Source: Roseibium alexandrii DFL-11 (GTDB lineage: Bacteria; Pseudomonadota; Alphaproteobacteria; Rhizobiales; Stappiaceae). From it: a stretch of 64,000 nucleotides of DNA. The notes below the pieces were generated by a model. That model searched no databases. It was not told the DNA's origin and worked only from the letters and a program-made list of their open reading frames with translations. This document shows positions 49,576 to 58,720 of the stretch, piece by piece (the stretch's first letter is position 1; each line of letters starts with the position of its first letter). The stretch covers positions 1 to 64,000 of the forward strand of contig NZ_CM011002.1 of the NCBI RefSeq assembly GCF_000158095.2, in the 5' to 3' direction. The position numbers were made by a program, and so were the translations under genes.

Positions 49576-52044
49576 TCAGTGTCGCTCGACGAAGCTGTCG
49601 ATGACTTTTTTCTGACCGGCCTTTTCAAAATCGATGGTCAGCTTGTTGCCTTCGATCGACTTGATCGCGCCATAGCCGAACTTGATGTGGAACACTCGTT
49701 CGCCGACCGAATACTCCGAGGGTGTGTCACTGACCGACTTGGCAACCAGTTCCCCTTCAATGGTCAGCGGGCCCTGGCGTTTTTGCCGGGCGGACTTATA
49801 GCCACGCCCGCTGCCGTCTGAAAACCCGTTCGAGGATTGGCGCGCGCGTTGAGCGCGTTGCCAGCCGGGCGTCGAATAGCTGCCGGTTTCAAAGGCATCC
49901 TGACGGTCGAAGCGCGACGGACCATAGCCGCCACCGCCATACCCGCCGTAGTTGGACGAAGCTTCCGCGATTTCAACGTGTTCAGTCGGCAGTTCATCGA
50001 GGAACCTGGACGGAATGCTCGACTGCCATTGGCCGTGAATGCGCCGGTTGGAGGCAAAATACAACTTTGCCCGTTTCTTGGCGCGGGTGACGCCGACATA
50101 GGCGAGGCGGCGTTCCTCTTCCAAGCCCGCCCGGCCGCTTTCATCCAGTGCCCGCTGGTGCGGGAAAAGGCCTTCTTCCCAGCCGGGCAGGAAGACCGTG
50201 TCGAACTCCAGGCCCTTGGCAGAGTGCAGCGTCATGATCGAGACGGCGTCCTGTGCATCCGCGCTGTCACGGTCCATGACGAGGGAAATGTGTTCCAGAA
50301 AACCGGCCATGGATTCAAACTCTTCCATGGAGCGGATGAGTTCTTTCAGGTTGTCGAGCCGTCCGGGCGCTTCGGCCGAGCGGTCTTGCCGCCACATTTC
50401 CGTGTAGCCGCTTTCATCCAGAATGATCTCAGCGAGATCCGTGTGCTTCATGCTGTCGAGCTGGCGCCGCCAGCGCTCGAAATTGTCGAGCACGGTTTTC
50501 AGGGAATTGCGCGGCTTGGGTTTCAGTTCTTCAGAATCGATCAGCTGGCTGGCGGCTTGCATCAAGGGGATGCGTTCGGCCCGCGCCAGTTCATGCACGA
50601 GCTTTAGCGTGGCATCTCCAAGGCCGCGTTTCGGCGTGTTGACGATGCGTTCAAATGCCAGATCATCCGCCGGCTGCATGACACAGCGGAAATACGCCAT
50701 GGCATCGCGGATTTCCATGCGCTCATAAAAGCGCGGACCGCCGATAACCCGGTAGTTCAGCCCGAGAGTGACAAAACGATCCTCGAACTCGCGCATCTGG
50801 AAAGACGCGCGGACCAGAACGGCCATCTCGTTGAGCGCATGGCCCTTGGTCTGCAGCGCTTCGATTTCGTCACCGATGGTGCGGGCTTCTTCTTCTGAAT
50901 CCCAGACGGAGGCAACGGACACAAGGTCATGATCCGGCTCGTGAAAGTCGGTGAAAAGCGTCTTGCCGAGCCGGCCTTCGTTGAACGAGATCAGATGAGA
51001 GGCAGCGGCCAGAATATGGCTGGTGGAGCGGTAATTGCGCTCCAGCCGGATCACTTCCGCGCCCTTGAAGTCGTGTTCAAAGCGCAGGATGTTGTCGACT
51101 TCCGCGCCGCGCCAGCCATAGATCGACTGGTCGTCATCGCCGACGCAGCAGACATTCGGATTGCCTTGGGCCAGAAGGCGCAGCCACATATACTGGGCAA
51201 TGTTGGTGTCCTGATACTCGTCCACCAGCATGTAGCGGAAGCGGCGCTGGTAATCGGCCAAAACATCAGTACGTGTCTTGAACAGTGTGATGACGTGAAG
51301 CAGCAGATCGCCGAAGTCGGCGGCGTTCAGGATCGACAGGCGGTCCTGGTACTCCTGATAGAGCTTGCGGCCCTTGCCATTCGCAAAAGCCCGTGCTTCG
51401 CCCTCAGGGACCTGATCCGGCGTCAAGGCCCGGTTTTTCCAGCCGTCCAACATGGTGGCAAAGGCGCGGGCGGTCCAGCGCTTGTCGTCGAGCCCTTCGG
51501 CCTGAATGATCTGTTTAATCAGACGGATCTGATCGTCCGTGTCGAGGATGGAAAAGCCGGATTTCAAACCCACCAGCTCGGCATGTTTTCGCAGGATCTT
51601 CACGCAGATCGAATGGAACGTGCCGAGCCAGGCCATGCCCTCCACATTGCCGCCGACAAACACGGCAATGCGTTCTTTCATTTCGCGCGCAGCCTTGTTG
51701 GTGAAGGTCACGGCCAGCATTTCGTGCGGACGCGCCAAGCCGGAGGCCAGAATGTGGGCGATCCGGGTGGTCAAGACTCGGGTTTTGCCGGTTCCCGCAC
51801 CCGCCAGAACCAAAAGCGGTCCTTCGGTCGTTTCCACCGCCAGACGTTGTTCCGGATTGAGGCCGGTCAGATAGTCGGGCGCCCTGCGTGCCGCCATGGC
51901 CCGAGCGGCAATGCCGCCTCCAGGAGGCGGCGCCCCAGATGACGACGCGCCAGGTGGCGGCGCAACAGGTGGAGCTTCCGCCCGCGTCCCGATGGGTTGA
52001 AATGGATCGTCAAAGGGATCGTCATACCCGTCCGGGTCGGTCAT
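49576..52044 (-). CDS. uvrD: ATP-dependent DNA helicase, UvrD/PcrA type
   Basis: 822 residues, SF1A 3'-5' helicase for nucleotide excision and mismatch repair. A Pro/Gly-rich N-terminal extension of about 55 residues precedes the Q motif LNPEQRLAVE, Walker A LAGAGTGKTRVL, motif Ia VTFTNKAAREMKERI, Walker B VDEYQDTN, and the later GDDDQSIYGWRGA, RNYRS, TLHSAKGLEFD and VGVTRAKKR. The C-terminal Tudor-like domain (FHIKFGYGAIKSIEG) is the PcrA/UvrD RNA polymerase-binding module. A LexA-like box lies about 30 bases upstream. Confidence 0.94.
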   Translation of the reverse strand: MTDPDGYDDPFDDPFQPIGTRAEAPPVAPPPGASSSGAPPPGGGIAARAMAARRAPDYLTGLNPEQRLAVETTEGPLLVLAGAGTGKTRVLTTRIAHILASGLARPHEMLAVTFTNKAAREMKERIAVFVGGNVEGMAWLGTFHSICVKILRKHAELVGLKSGFSILDTDDQIRLIKQIIQAEGLDDKRWTARAFATMLDGWKNRALTPDQVPEGEARAFANGKGRKLYQEYQDRLSILNAADFGDLLLHVITLFKTRTDVLADYQRRFRYMLVDEYQDTNIAQYMWLRLLAQGNPNVCCVGDDDQSIYGWRGAEVDNILRFEHDFKGAEVIRLERNYRSTSHILAAASHLISFNEGRLGKTLFTDFHEPDHDLVSVASVWDSEEEARTIGDEIEALQTKGHALNEMAVLVRASFQMREFEDRFVTLGLNYRVIGGPRFYERMEIRDAMAYFRCVMQPADDLAFERIVNTPKRGLGDATLKLVHELARAERIPLMQAASQLIDSEELKPKPRNSLKTVLDNFERWRRQLDSMKHTDLAEIILDESGYTEMWRQDRSAEAPGRLDNLKELIRSMEEFESMAGFLEHISLVMDRDSADAQDAVSIMTLHSAKGLEFDTVFLPGWEEGLFPHQRALDESGRAGLEEERRLAYVGVTRAKKRAKLYFASNRRIHGQWQSSIPSRFLDELPTEHVEIAEASSNYGGYGGGGYGPSRFDRQDAFETGSYSTPGWQRAQRARQSSNGFSDGSGRGYKSARQKRQGPLTIEGELVAKSVSDTPSEYSVGERVFHIKFGYGAIKSIEGNKLTIDFEKAGQKKVIDSFVERH

Positions 52045-52074
52045 GGTTTATCGGTCCGGTTAAAAGCGCTTGGA

Positions 52075-52089
52075 GAACAATATAGCAAC
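52075..52089 (-). promoter_or_regulatory. LexA-like box upstream of uvrD
   Basis: On the coding strand GTTG-N7-GTTC differs by one base from the alphaproteobacterial SOS box GTTC-N7-GTTC. It ends 31 bases before the uvrD start, a position consistent with repression by LexA. One mismatch in a short motif leaves room for chance. Confidence 0.4.
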
Positions 52090-52298
52090 AAATGCGGCGC
52101 TGGCGAGACGCGGGAGGCGGATTTGGTGGGGAAAGTTCTCGTGAGCCGCGACACTACCGCGCCAGCCCGGTGGAGGACGGGACCCAGCAGCCACAATTCT
52201 CGATTTCAAAGGCATCGCACCGGCGTTTGCGACTGTTTTACCCTTTAGGTTGTATCGTCTGGACGCATATGTCTTTGTGCCTTTGCCCTGGGGGAACC

Positions 52299-53429
52299 AT
52301 GCTTTTGAATTTTAGTGCCTTTTTGCGTGCCGTATTCCCGATCATAACGCTGATCAGTGCAATGATACTGGTTGTATCGCCAGGTATTGCGCAGGATGCC
52401 GGTCAAGCGTCGGGAGCCGTAACCGGCGAAGCGCCGCTGAAGGTTGGCGTTCGGGTGAGTCCGCCTTTCGTGATGCAAACGGCTGACGGATACACCGGGA
52501 TGGCGATCGAGCTTTGGGAAGACCTCGCTGCGGCCGCTGGTGTTGAATACCAGTATGAGCCTTACCCCAATGTGCGGGCCTTGATCGACGCGACTGCGGA
52601 GGGTCAAACAGATGCTGCGATCTCAAATCTGACCATCACCAAGGCGCGCTTGGAGAAAATGGATTTTACCCAGCCCTGGTTCGATTCAGGTCTGCGCATC
52701 ATGGTTGGCTCTGCAGGCTCAACCAGTTTCTGGGAAGTGGTTAAAGGACTTCAAGAGGCGGGTTTCCTGAAGGCCTATGGCTGGCTCGCGTTTGTCATTG
52801 TGGTTGCCACGCTCCTGATGACCCTTTTTGACCGCCGATTCGACAAGTCTTTTTCGCAAAAGTGGCCCGATGGGCTTGCGGACAGTTTTTATTCGGTGAT
52901 GTCTGTTGTGACATCCGGCAAGGCTCCATCGCGCAAGAACCTCTTCGGTTGGATTGGGCGTGTGTGGCAGGCGATCTGGCTGGTGTGTGGACTTGCGGTA
53001 ATGGCGTTCATTACGTCCTCCGTCACAAGCGTTATGACCACCTTGTCGCTGCATAATCAGATCCAGAGTGTTGCGGACCTGCCCGGAAAGGTCGTTGGCG
53101 TGTTCGATGGCAGTGTCGGCGAAGACTACTCGCGCGAGCAGGGATGGTCGGTGATGGTCTTTGATGAACTGGATCAGGGTGTTGCGGCTTTGGATAATGG
53201 TGAAATCGACGCGTTCGTTGGTGATGCGCCGACACTTGAGTACTACGACCACACGAATCCGAATGCGGATGTGGAAGTGGTCGGGCCGCTCTTTGATCCC
53301 AACAAATACGGGTTTGCCTTGTCGCTGCGCAGCCGGAACACCCGTGCTTTCAATATCGAACTTCTTGCCGCCAAGGAATCCGGCTTTGTGGAAGATTTGC
53401 GTGTTGAATACCTCGGGCCACGGGATTAG
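52299..53429 (+). CDS. Bacterial ionotropic glutamate receptor-like protein
   Basis: 376 residues. Signal peptide to about residue 31, then half of a periplasmic ligand-binding fold (S1, 45-150), a membrane helix (157-178), a pore-like loop (190-210), a second membrane helix (221-246) and the other half of the binding fold (S2, from about 255). This S1-M1-P-M2-S2 order is that of GluR0-type channels. Arg117 (LTITKARLEKMDFTQPW) and Asp309 (VGDAPTLEYY) match the residues that bind the amino acid ligand. The filter position reads VVTSGKAP instead of VGYGD, so potassium selectivity is unlikely. The alternative is a non-channel sensor. ATG at 52299 follows GGGGGAA. Confidence 0.82.
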   Translation: MLLNFSAFLRAVFPIITLISAMILVVSPGIAQDAGQASGAVTGEAPLKVGVRVSPPFVMQTADGYTGMAIELWEDLAAAAGVEYQYEPYPNVRALIDATAEGQTDAAISNLTITKARLEKMDFTQPWFDSGLRIMVGSAGSTSFWEVVKGLQEAGFLKAYGWLAFVIVVATLLMTLFDRRFDKSFSQKWPDGLADSFYSVMSVVTSGKAPSRKNLFGWIGRVWQAIWLVCGLAVMAFITSSVTSVMTTLSLHNQIQSVADLPGKVVGVFDGSVGEDYSREQGWSVMVFDELDQGVAALDNGEIDAFVGDAPTLEYYDHTNPNADVEVVGPLFDPNKYGFALSLRSRNTRAFNIELLAAKESGFVEDLRVEYLGPRD

Positions 53430-53470
53430 CTGTTGCCGCGTTCCAGCTTGGCTGAAGCAACAAAGTTGGA

Positions 53471-53842
53471 TTAGGGGCTCCGCGTGCTGTCCGTCATAGG
53501 CGTCTCGTAGTCTCGTCCATGGCGCTCCCAATACTCAAGAGCTTCCTGCCAGGATGGAATGTCATCAGTGTGGTAGCCGCATGTCGTTCCAGTTGCGATT
53601 GATGGAAACGCCTTGATCGCCTGGCGGTGTGCCCCGCGATAGAGATAGCGTTTCATCGCCGTTTCACTTGTCCAGACGGTCAAGGTGTGGTGGACACCGC
53701 GCACGGTCCGTGTATCGGTCAAGATGTTGCCGTCAGCTGCTTTTGCCTGATTGAAACTTGGGATCGCATGCCGCCAGAAGCGGACGGCATGAAACCAGGT
53801 CTTCAGCCGCAAACCGGTCACTGACACGTAATAGCGGGCCAT
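53471..53842 (-). CDS. Conserved protein, possible dimeric alpha/beta-barrel type
   Basis: 123 residues, start MARYYVSVTGLRLKT. The pattern of short strands, a central HHTLTVWTS strand and aromatic-rich helices resembles the antibiotic-monooxygenase/CrtA-like dimeric alpha-beta barrel superfamily, but I cannot place it in a named family. It lies 61 bases from the siderophore-interacting gene on the same strand and could be its second cistron. Confidence 0.65.
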   Translation of the reverse strand: MARYYVSVTGLRLKTWFHAVRFWRHAIPSFNQAKAADGNILTDTRTVRGVHHTLTVWTSETAMKRYLYRGAHRQAIKAFPSIATGTTCGYHTDDIPSWQEALEYWERHGRDYETPMTDSTRSP

Positions 53843-53903
53843 CGCAGCTCTCCATCAACTGAAGAGACTACGCGCTCGGCAGCCTGCCAGATCGAAAGGG
53901 GTG

Positions 53904-54701
53904 TCAGGCGGCTTCCGCCCGTTTCATTTTCTGGTGCTCGTCTTCGACAAGGCCGATTTTCCAATAGCCCGAGATGTAGGTTTCTTTTCGCGGCACCTGC
54001 CGGGTATTGTTCAGATGATCGCGGATCGACCGGATGACCGAGCTTTCCCCGGCAATGCAGGTTTGCACGACGCCGCCCGGCCACGCCATCGACCTTATGA
54101 AGTCGAGCTGTGCGGTGGAAACTACATGCGGATCCTCATGGATCAACCAATGGATTTCGATGTTTCTTGGGACCACAATCTCCCGGATATCGTTTTTGGA
54201 CGGCACTTCAAAGAGGGCAACGCCTTTCGCGTCCTGTGGCATCTGCTCCAGAACGGCTTCGGCAACTGGCATGGCGGAGAGGTCCGCGGCCACCAGATAC
54301 CAATCAGCGTAGAATTCCTTGATCTTCTTCTGACTTGGCCCGAAGAAGCCGAGGAATGATCCGGGTTTGGCGGATTGGGCCCAGCGGGTTGCCGGTCCGT
54401 TGTCGCCATGGGCGACAAAATCGATGTCGAGCTCCAGACCGTTCGGCCGATAGCCTCGCACGGTATAGGTCCTGACCGGGTGGACCTTCTCTTCAGGTCC
54501 ATCGGGACCAAAATATGCTTCGAAGTCTTCCCGGCTTTCACCGTCCCTCGGCAGCACCAGCTTGCAATTCGCCCCTTCCTGATGAAGCGGAAATCCTTCC
54601 AGTTCGGGTCCGGCAAAGGTCACACGGATCATGTGCGGGCTTAAATACACGGCCGACTTGACGGTTAAAAAGCGGGGTTTGCGTTTCGGCAGGGCGGCCA
54701 T
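53904..54701 (-). CDS. Siderophore-interacting protein (ferric-siderophore reductase)
   Basis: 265 residues of the SIP/ViuB family, cytoplasmic flavoproteins that reduce Fe(III)-siderophores to release iron. The FAD-binding motif RTYT is at residues 77-80, followed by ELDIDFVAHGDNGPATRWA and GPS; the C-terminal ISGYWKIGLVEDEH is the SIP signature. AAAGG lies six bases before the ATG. A perfect inverted repeat with the RirA pattern sits 12 bases upstream, so expression should rise when iron is short. Confidence 0.93.
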   Translation of the reverse strand: MAALPKRKPRFLTVKSAVYLSPHMIRVTFAGPELEGFPLHQEGANCKLVLPRDGESREDFEAYFGPDGPEEKVHPVRTYTVRGYRPNGLELDIDFVAHGDNGPATRWAQSAKPGSFLGFFGPSQKKIKEFYADWYLVAADLSAMPVAEAVLEQMPQDAKGVALFEVPSKNDIREIVVPRNIEIHWLIHEDPHVVSTAQLDFIRSMAWPGGVVQTCIAGESSVIRSIRDHLNNTRQVPRKETYISGYWKIGLVEDEHQKMKRAEAA

Positions 54702-54712
54702 GAAAAACCTTT

Positions 54713-54739
54713 AAATGCTGACTTCAATACTCAGCATTT
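54713..54739 (-). promoter_or_regulatory. RirA-type iron-responsive operator
   Basis: AAATGCTGA, nine bases, TCAGCATTT: a perfect 9-bp inverted repeat whose core is TGA-N9-TCA, the IRO box recognised by RirA in rhizobia. It lies directly upstream of the siderophore-interacting protein gene, whose function agrees with iron control. Confidence 0.65.
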
Positions 54740-54811
54740 AGCATCGCCCAGGCAGTTTTTAAAGGCGTCATTGTTTCATCACAGGAAACGGCGTGTCAGG
54801 TGGCATAAGAA

Positions 54812-54836
54812 AAAGCCCGCCGAATTGGCGGGCTAT
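54812..54836 (-). terminator. Rho-independent terminator for the YHS-domain gene
   Basis: AGCCCGCC / GGCGGGCT (54814-54821, 54827-54834) with a five-base loop; on the minus strand it is followed by TTTTTCTT, 20-50 bases after the YHS gene stop. Confidence 0.87.
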
Positions 54837-54858
54837 TTCTTGAAATTGGCAGCAGAGT

Positions 54859-55350
54859 TTACCGGATGATCGGTTCTTTCAGATCTTCCGGCTTGGTGTC
54901 TTTCACTATGTCCCAGTTCAGGTCTGCGTGATTGATATACTCTTCGGTGTTGCCTTCAAACCGATCTTGCACGGCGATGCTGTTGTTGAGGTAGAGCTTT
55001 CCATCAACAATCTTCCAGGCCTCCGGAATGACCGGTACCTTGAAGCCCTTGCTGAGGCCGAAAGCGCAGAAACCGCCGTATTGCGGCGCGTATTTCACCG
55101 GATCGGCGGCGAATTTGTCCCGGTTTTCAGCGGACGAAAACTTCCAGGTCACATCATCATATTGGAACGTGTACTCATCAGAACCGGCGACCGGCTTGCC
55201 TTGGGTGAAATAGGCAACCGGATCGGTGCCCCCAATGGCGGCGCCGTTCTTCGTAAAGGTGGTGATTTCGTCAGCCGAGACGGCAAAGCCGGTGACGGAA
55301 AAAAGAGCTGTGAGGCCAAGAAGCACGGATTTCGAGGTGTAGAGCGGCAT
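54859..55350 (-). CDS. Secreted YHS-domain protein
   Basis: 163 residues. A signal peptide (LLGLTALFSVTGFAVSA) precedes a YHS domain: GGTDPVAYFTQGKPVAGSDE, then TWKFSSAENRDKFAADPVKY and APQYGGFCAFGLSKG. YHS domains are thought to bind metals such as copper, and secreted stand-alone forms are common in alphaproteobacteria, but the role is not established. GGAG supports the ATG at 55350; the frame is open 84 bases further upstream. Followed by its own terminator. Confidence 0.86.
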   Translation of the reverse strand: MPLYTSKSVLLGLTALFSVTGFAVSADEITTFTKNGAAIGGTDPVAYFTQGKPVAGSDEYTFQYDDVTWKFSSAENRDKFAADPVKYAPQYGGFCAFGLSKGFKVPVIPEAWKIVDGKLYLNNSIAVQDRFEGNTEEYINHADLNWDIVKDTKPEDLKEPIIR

Positions 55351-55502
55351 CGAGAACTCCGGAAGGTTTTTGAGTTGAGGCACATGTTCGCGCCCGGTGT
55401 CTGGAGAATGGCCATGACCGCTGCCAAACACCAATCACCCTTGTTCACAGAGACGAAAGCACGCCGCCAGAATTTGTGAACACCTTGGTTTTTTGCTGTG
55501 GC

Positions 55503-56102
55503 TCACAATCCGGGGAGCTGCGACAGTTCCATAGATGATCGGGGGGCAGTCAGCCCCAAAAGCAGATAGATCGCGTTTTCCAATCCGGTGTCATCCAGCC
55601 CGCCGCGTCCGAAATGCAGATCAAACAGGTCCTGCCAGATGAGCCCCAGGATCAGCGTGGTTTTCGCCTGAAGGTCCTGCTCAAACGGTGTTGCGATCAA
55701 ACATTGGCGGATGTGAAACCGGATCTCATCCTCAAATTCGAAGATTAATGATCGGAATTCCGGGAAAGCCCGCACCTGCAGCAGGGCCTTGCCAAGATCA
55801 CTGTGCAAGGCGGCCCGGTAACCGGCGATCAAACGGTAGAGGTCCCGCGCGGCGTTCGTGCGCTCGGGTGTGGGGGCAGGGATCTGAAACAGGGCAGTTT
55901 GAAGCGTGGCAAGTGCATAATCCTGTTTGCCGGACCAGCGGCGATAAATTGCCTGTTTGCTGGTGCCCGCGGTGTTCGCGAGATTGTCCAAACGAACCGG
56001 CTCGTACCCCTGATGTGCCAGAGCCCTCATCATCGCGGATTGCAGCCGGCCGGTCAGGCTGGGCTCGTCTTTCCGCCCCCGGCGTGTTGAACCATCACTC
56101 AT
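55503..56102 (-). CDS. TetR/AcrR family transcriptional regulator
   Basis: 199 residues. N-terminal helix-turn-helix [21 protein letters not shown], preceded by an Arg-rich tail ([11 protein letters not shown]), and a C-terminal helical domain like the TetR_C_11/AcrR type ([20 protein letters not shown]). GAGGAC six bases upstream supports the ATG at 56102, ten codons inside the open frame. Divergent from gatC, which is unlikely to be its target. Ligand unknown. Confidence 0.86.
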   Translation of the reverse strand: MSDGSTRRGRKDEPSLTGRLQSAMMRALAHQGYEPVRLDNLANTAGTSKQAIYRRWSGKQDYALATLQTALFQIPAPTPERTNAARDLYRLIAGYRAALHSDLGKALLQVRAFPEFRSLIFEFEDEIRFHIRQCLIATPFEQDLQAKTTLILGLIWQDLFDLHFGRGGLDDTGLENAIYLLLGLTAPRSSMELSQLPGL

Positions 56103-56228
56103 AATTCGGTCCTCATCAGGACCGTATTTCATGTTTTGATGCGTTCAGCAAGGACATTCATTGGAAAACGAACGTCTGGGGCGGTAATCAAATCCCAAAC
56201 CAGATTTCCAACGGTCAAAGGAAAAAAC

Positions 56229-56516
56229 ATGTCCGTAGATACTGCAACGGTAAAGCGCGTTGCGCGTCTTGCCCGCATCAAGGTGAGCGAAGATGAAGCC
56301 ACCCGCATGACCGGCGAACTGAATGCCATCCTCGGTTTTGTCGAACAGCTCGACGAAGTGAACATCGACGGTGTTGAGCCGATGACCTCCGTGGTCGAAA
56401 CAACCATGAAAAAGCGCGCAGATGGCGTAACAGACGGCAACAAGGCTGCCGACATCACCAAGAACGCTCCGGCCTCTGAAGACAGCTTCTTTATGGTGCC
56501 GAAAGTCGTCGAATAA
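56229..56516 (+). CDS. gatC: Asp-tRNA(Asn)/Glu-tRNA(Gln) amidotransferase subunit C
   Basis: 95 residues. Small subunit of GatCAB, which converts misacylated Glu-tRNA(Gln) and Asp-tRNA(Asn). [34 protein letters not shown] and the C-terminal FFMVPKVVE are characteristic. ATG at 56229 follows AGGA; the frame is open upstream but without support. First gene of a gatC-GNAT-gatA run; gatB is not in this window. Confidence 0.94.
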   Translation: MSVDTATVKRVARLARIKVSEDEATRMTGELNAILGFVEQLDEVNIDGVEPMTSVVETTMKKRADGVTDGNKAADITKNAPASEDSFFMVPKVVE

Positions 56517-56531
56517 GCAGGAGCAACCGGG

Positions 56532-57008
56532 ATGTCGTCCGCGCCAGCCATTTCCATCGCCGTTGAAACGCCGCTCAGTGATGAAATGCGCGTGATGGTC
56601 GGCGAGTTGAATGACCTGTTGTTGAGCCTGACGTCTGAAGACGCCTGCCATCATCTGACCGTCGAACAGATGGCCGATGCGCGGACAACTGTTTTCGTTG
56701 CGCGTGTCGATGGCAAGTTGGCCGCTTGCGGCTCGCTTTACCGCCACAAGGGCAGTGTTGCAGAAGTCAAGCGGATGTACACACGTCCGGCTTACCAAAG
56801 CCTGGGCCTTGGACGCAAATTGCTGGACCGGATTCTAGCGCTCGCAATCGAGGAAGGCTTTTCTGAGGCCGCTCTGGAAACCGGCGTCAATTATGCGGCA
56901 GCGAAGCACCTTTATGAGACCAGCGGCTTTGAAGTGTGCAGCCCGATCCTGGACTATCCCGAACATCCTGAATCCCTTTTCTATTCCCGGCGCCTGACGG
57001 CAGCCTGA
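56532..57008 (+). CDS. GNAT family N-acetyltransferase
   Basis: 158 residues. The acetyl-CoA binding motif A is [20 protein letters not shown] (R/QxxGxG/A type), flanked by [14 protein letters not shown] and [19 protein letters not shown]. Substrate unknown. It lies 15 bases after gatC and 13 bases before gatA, so it is co-transcribed with the amidotransferase genes. Confidence 0.9.
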   Translation: MSSAPAISIAVETPLSDEMRVMVGELNDLLLSLTSEDACHHLTVEQMADARTTVFVARVDGKLAACGSLYRHKGSVAEVKRMYTRPAYQSLGLGRKLLDRILALAIEEGFSEAALETGVNYAAAKHLYETSGFEVCSPILDYPEHPESLFYSRRLTAA

Positions 57009-57021
57009 AAGACCTGGACCC

Positions 57022-58506
57022 ATGACAGACCTTACAAAACTCACCATTGCCGAAGCCCGCGAGGGGCTTAAGAACAAGGACTACACGTCCACTGAACTCA
57101 CTGATGCTTTTCTCGGCAACATCGAACAAGCCAATGGTGCACTCAACGCCTATGTTGCCGTTACCGCCGACAAGGCCCGTGAAATGGCCAAGGCCTCCGA
57201 CGACACACTCGCAAAGGGTGAAGGCGGCGCGCTGGAAGGCATTCCGCTCGGCATCAAGGACCTGTTTGGCACCGAAGGTGTTCATACCCAGGCTTGTTCC
57301 CATATTCTGGACGGGTTCAAACCGGCCTATGAGTCCACTGTGACGTCGAACCTGTGGGCCGATGGCGCGGTCATGCTCGGCAAGCTCAACATGGACGAAT
57401 TCGCCATGGGCTCGTCGAACGAGACCTCTTATTACGGCGACGTCATCAACCCCTGGCGCAAGACCGGCTCCAACCAGGATCTCGTTCCGGGCGGTTCTTC
57501 GGGCGGTTCGGCTTCAGCGGTTGCCGCGCGCATGTGCATGGGCGCTACAGCCACAGATACCGGCGGTTCCATCCGCCAGCCGGCGGCCTTCACAGGCACG
57601 GTCGGCATCAAGCCAACCTACGGCCGCTGCTCACGCTGGGGCATCGTTGCCTTTGCTTCTTCACTCGACCAGGCTGGTCCGATCGCCCACACGGTGCGCG
57701 ACAGTGCAATCCTTTTGAAGTCTATGGCGTCTGTCGACCCGAAAGACACCACGTCCGTCGACATCGAGGTGCCGGACTATGAAGCGGCCATCGGCAAGTC
57801 CGTGAAGGGTCTGAAAATCGGCATTCCAGCGGAATACCGGCTGGACGGCATGCCGGGTGAAATCGATGAACTGTGGCAACAGGGCATTGCGTGGCTGAAG
57901 GATGCAGGCGCGGAAATCGTCGACATTGCCATGCCGCACACAAAATACGCGCTCCCAGCCTACTACATCGTGGCACCGGCAGAAGCCTCTTCGAACCTTG
58001 CCCGTTATGACGGGGTGCGCTACGGCCTGCGCGTTCCGGGCAAAGACATCGTCGAGATGTACGAAAACACCCGCGCCGAAGGGTTTGGTGACGAGGTGAA
58101 ACGCCGGATTCTGATCGGCACCTATGTGCTGTCCGCCGGTTACTACGATGCCTATTACCTGAAAGCCCAGAAGGTCCGCACGCTGATCAAGCGCGACTTT
58201 GATCTGGCTTGGGCCAACGGCGTTGATGCCATCCTGACCCCAGCAACACCTTCTGCGGCCTTTGGTGTGGCGGATCAGGATCTTCACTCCGATCCGGTGA
58301 AAATGTACCTGAACGACATCTTCACCGTGACCGTAAACATGGCCGGTCTTCCGGGCATTTCGGTTCCGGCAGGTCTCTCGTCTGAAGGCCTGCCGCTTGG
58401 CCTGCAGCTGATCGGCAAACCGTTCGATGAGTCGACGCTCTTCCAAGTCGGTCAAGTCATCGAAGACGCAGCTGGCTCCTTCGAGCCGGAGAAGTGGTGG
58501 GGCTAA
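57022..58506 (+). CDS. gatA: Asp-tRNA(Asn)/Glu-tRNA(Gln) amidotransferase subunit A
   Basis: 494-residue amidase that supplies ammonia from glutamine for tRNA-dependent amidation. The Ser-cisSer-Lys triad is intact: Lys79 ([10 protein letters not shown]), Ser159 (GGSSGGSAS) and Ser183 (DTGGSIRQP). Also present are [14 protein letters not shown] and [13 protein letters not shown]. Normal length and no sign of damage. Works with GatC and with a GatB encoded elsewhere. Confidence 0.97.
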   Translation: MTDLTKLTIAEAREGLKNKDYTSTELTDAFLGNIEQANGALNAYVAVTADKAREMAKASDDTLAKGEGGALEGIPLGIKDLFGTEGVHTQACSHILDGFKPAYESTVTSNLWADGAVMLGKLNMDEFAMGSSNETSYYGDVINPWRKTGSNQDLVPGGSSGGSASAVAARMCMGATATDTGGSIRQPAAFTGTVGIKPTYGRCSRWGIVAFASSLDQAGPIAHTVRDSAILLKSMASVDPKDTTSVDIEVPDYEAAIGKSVKGLKIGIPAEYRLDGMPGEIDELWQQGIAWLKDAGAEIVDIAMPHTKYALPAYYIVAPAEASSNLARYDGVRYGLRVPGKDIVEMYENTRAEGFGDEVKRRILIGTYVLSAGYYDAYYLKAQKVRTLIKRDFDLAWANGVDAILTPATPSAAFGVADQDLHSDPVKMYLNDIFTVTVNMAGLPGISVPAGLSSEGLPLGLQLIGKPFDESTLFQVGQVIEDAAGSFEPEKWWG

Positions 58507-58525
58507 GCCTCAACAAAACCTGCCG

Positions 58526-58679
58526 CCCCGGACCTGGCCCGGGGCCATGCCGGAAAGAAGTGCAGGTCCCGGGTCAGGCCCGGGACGGCAGCTAAAAGAA
58601 AAATGTGCCATACCGGGCGAACACCTGTGAGACCCGGGATCGGTGAGCCAGAGCAGCGGTATCAGCCCCCCGATCCCGG
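58526..58679. repeat. Cluster of three GC-rich palindromic units
   Basis: Between gatA and the next gene: CCCCGG/CCGGGG (58526-58544), GTCCCGGG-TCAGG-CCCGGGAC (58566-58586, perfect) and CCGGGATCGG/CCGATCCCGG (58634-58679, perfect 10-bp arms). The units share the CCCGGG core and look like an intergenic palindromic repeat family. The second may also act as a terminator for gatA, although only A-rich sequence follows it. Confidence 0.6.
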
Positions 58680-58720
58680 ATAAAGCCAGTTGGCTTTTCC
58701 AGGATGAAAGTCGCTGAGGA

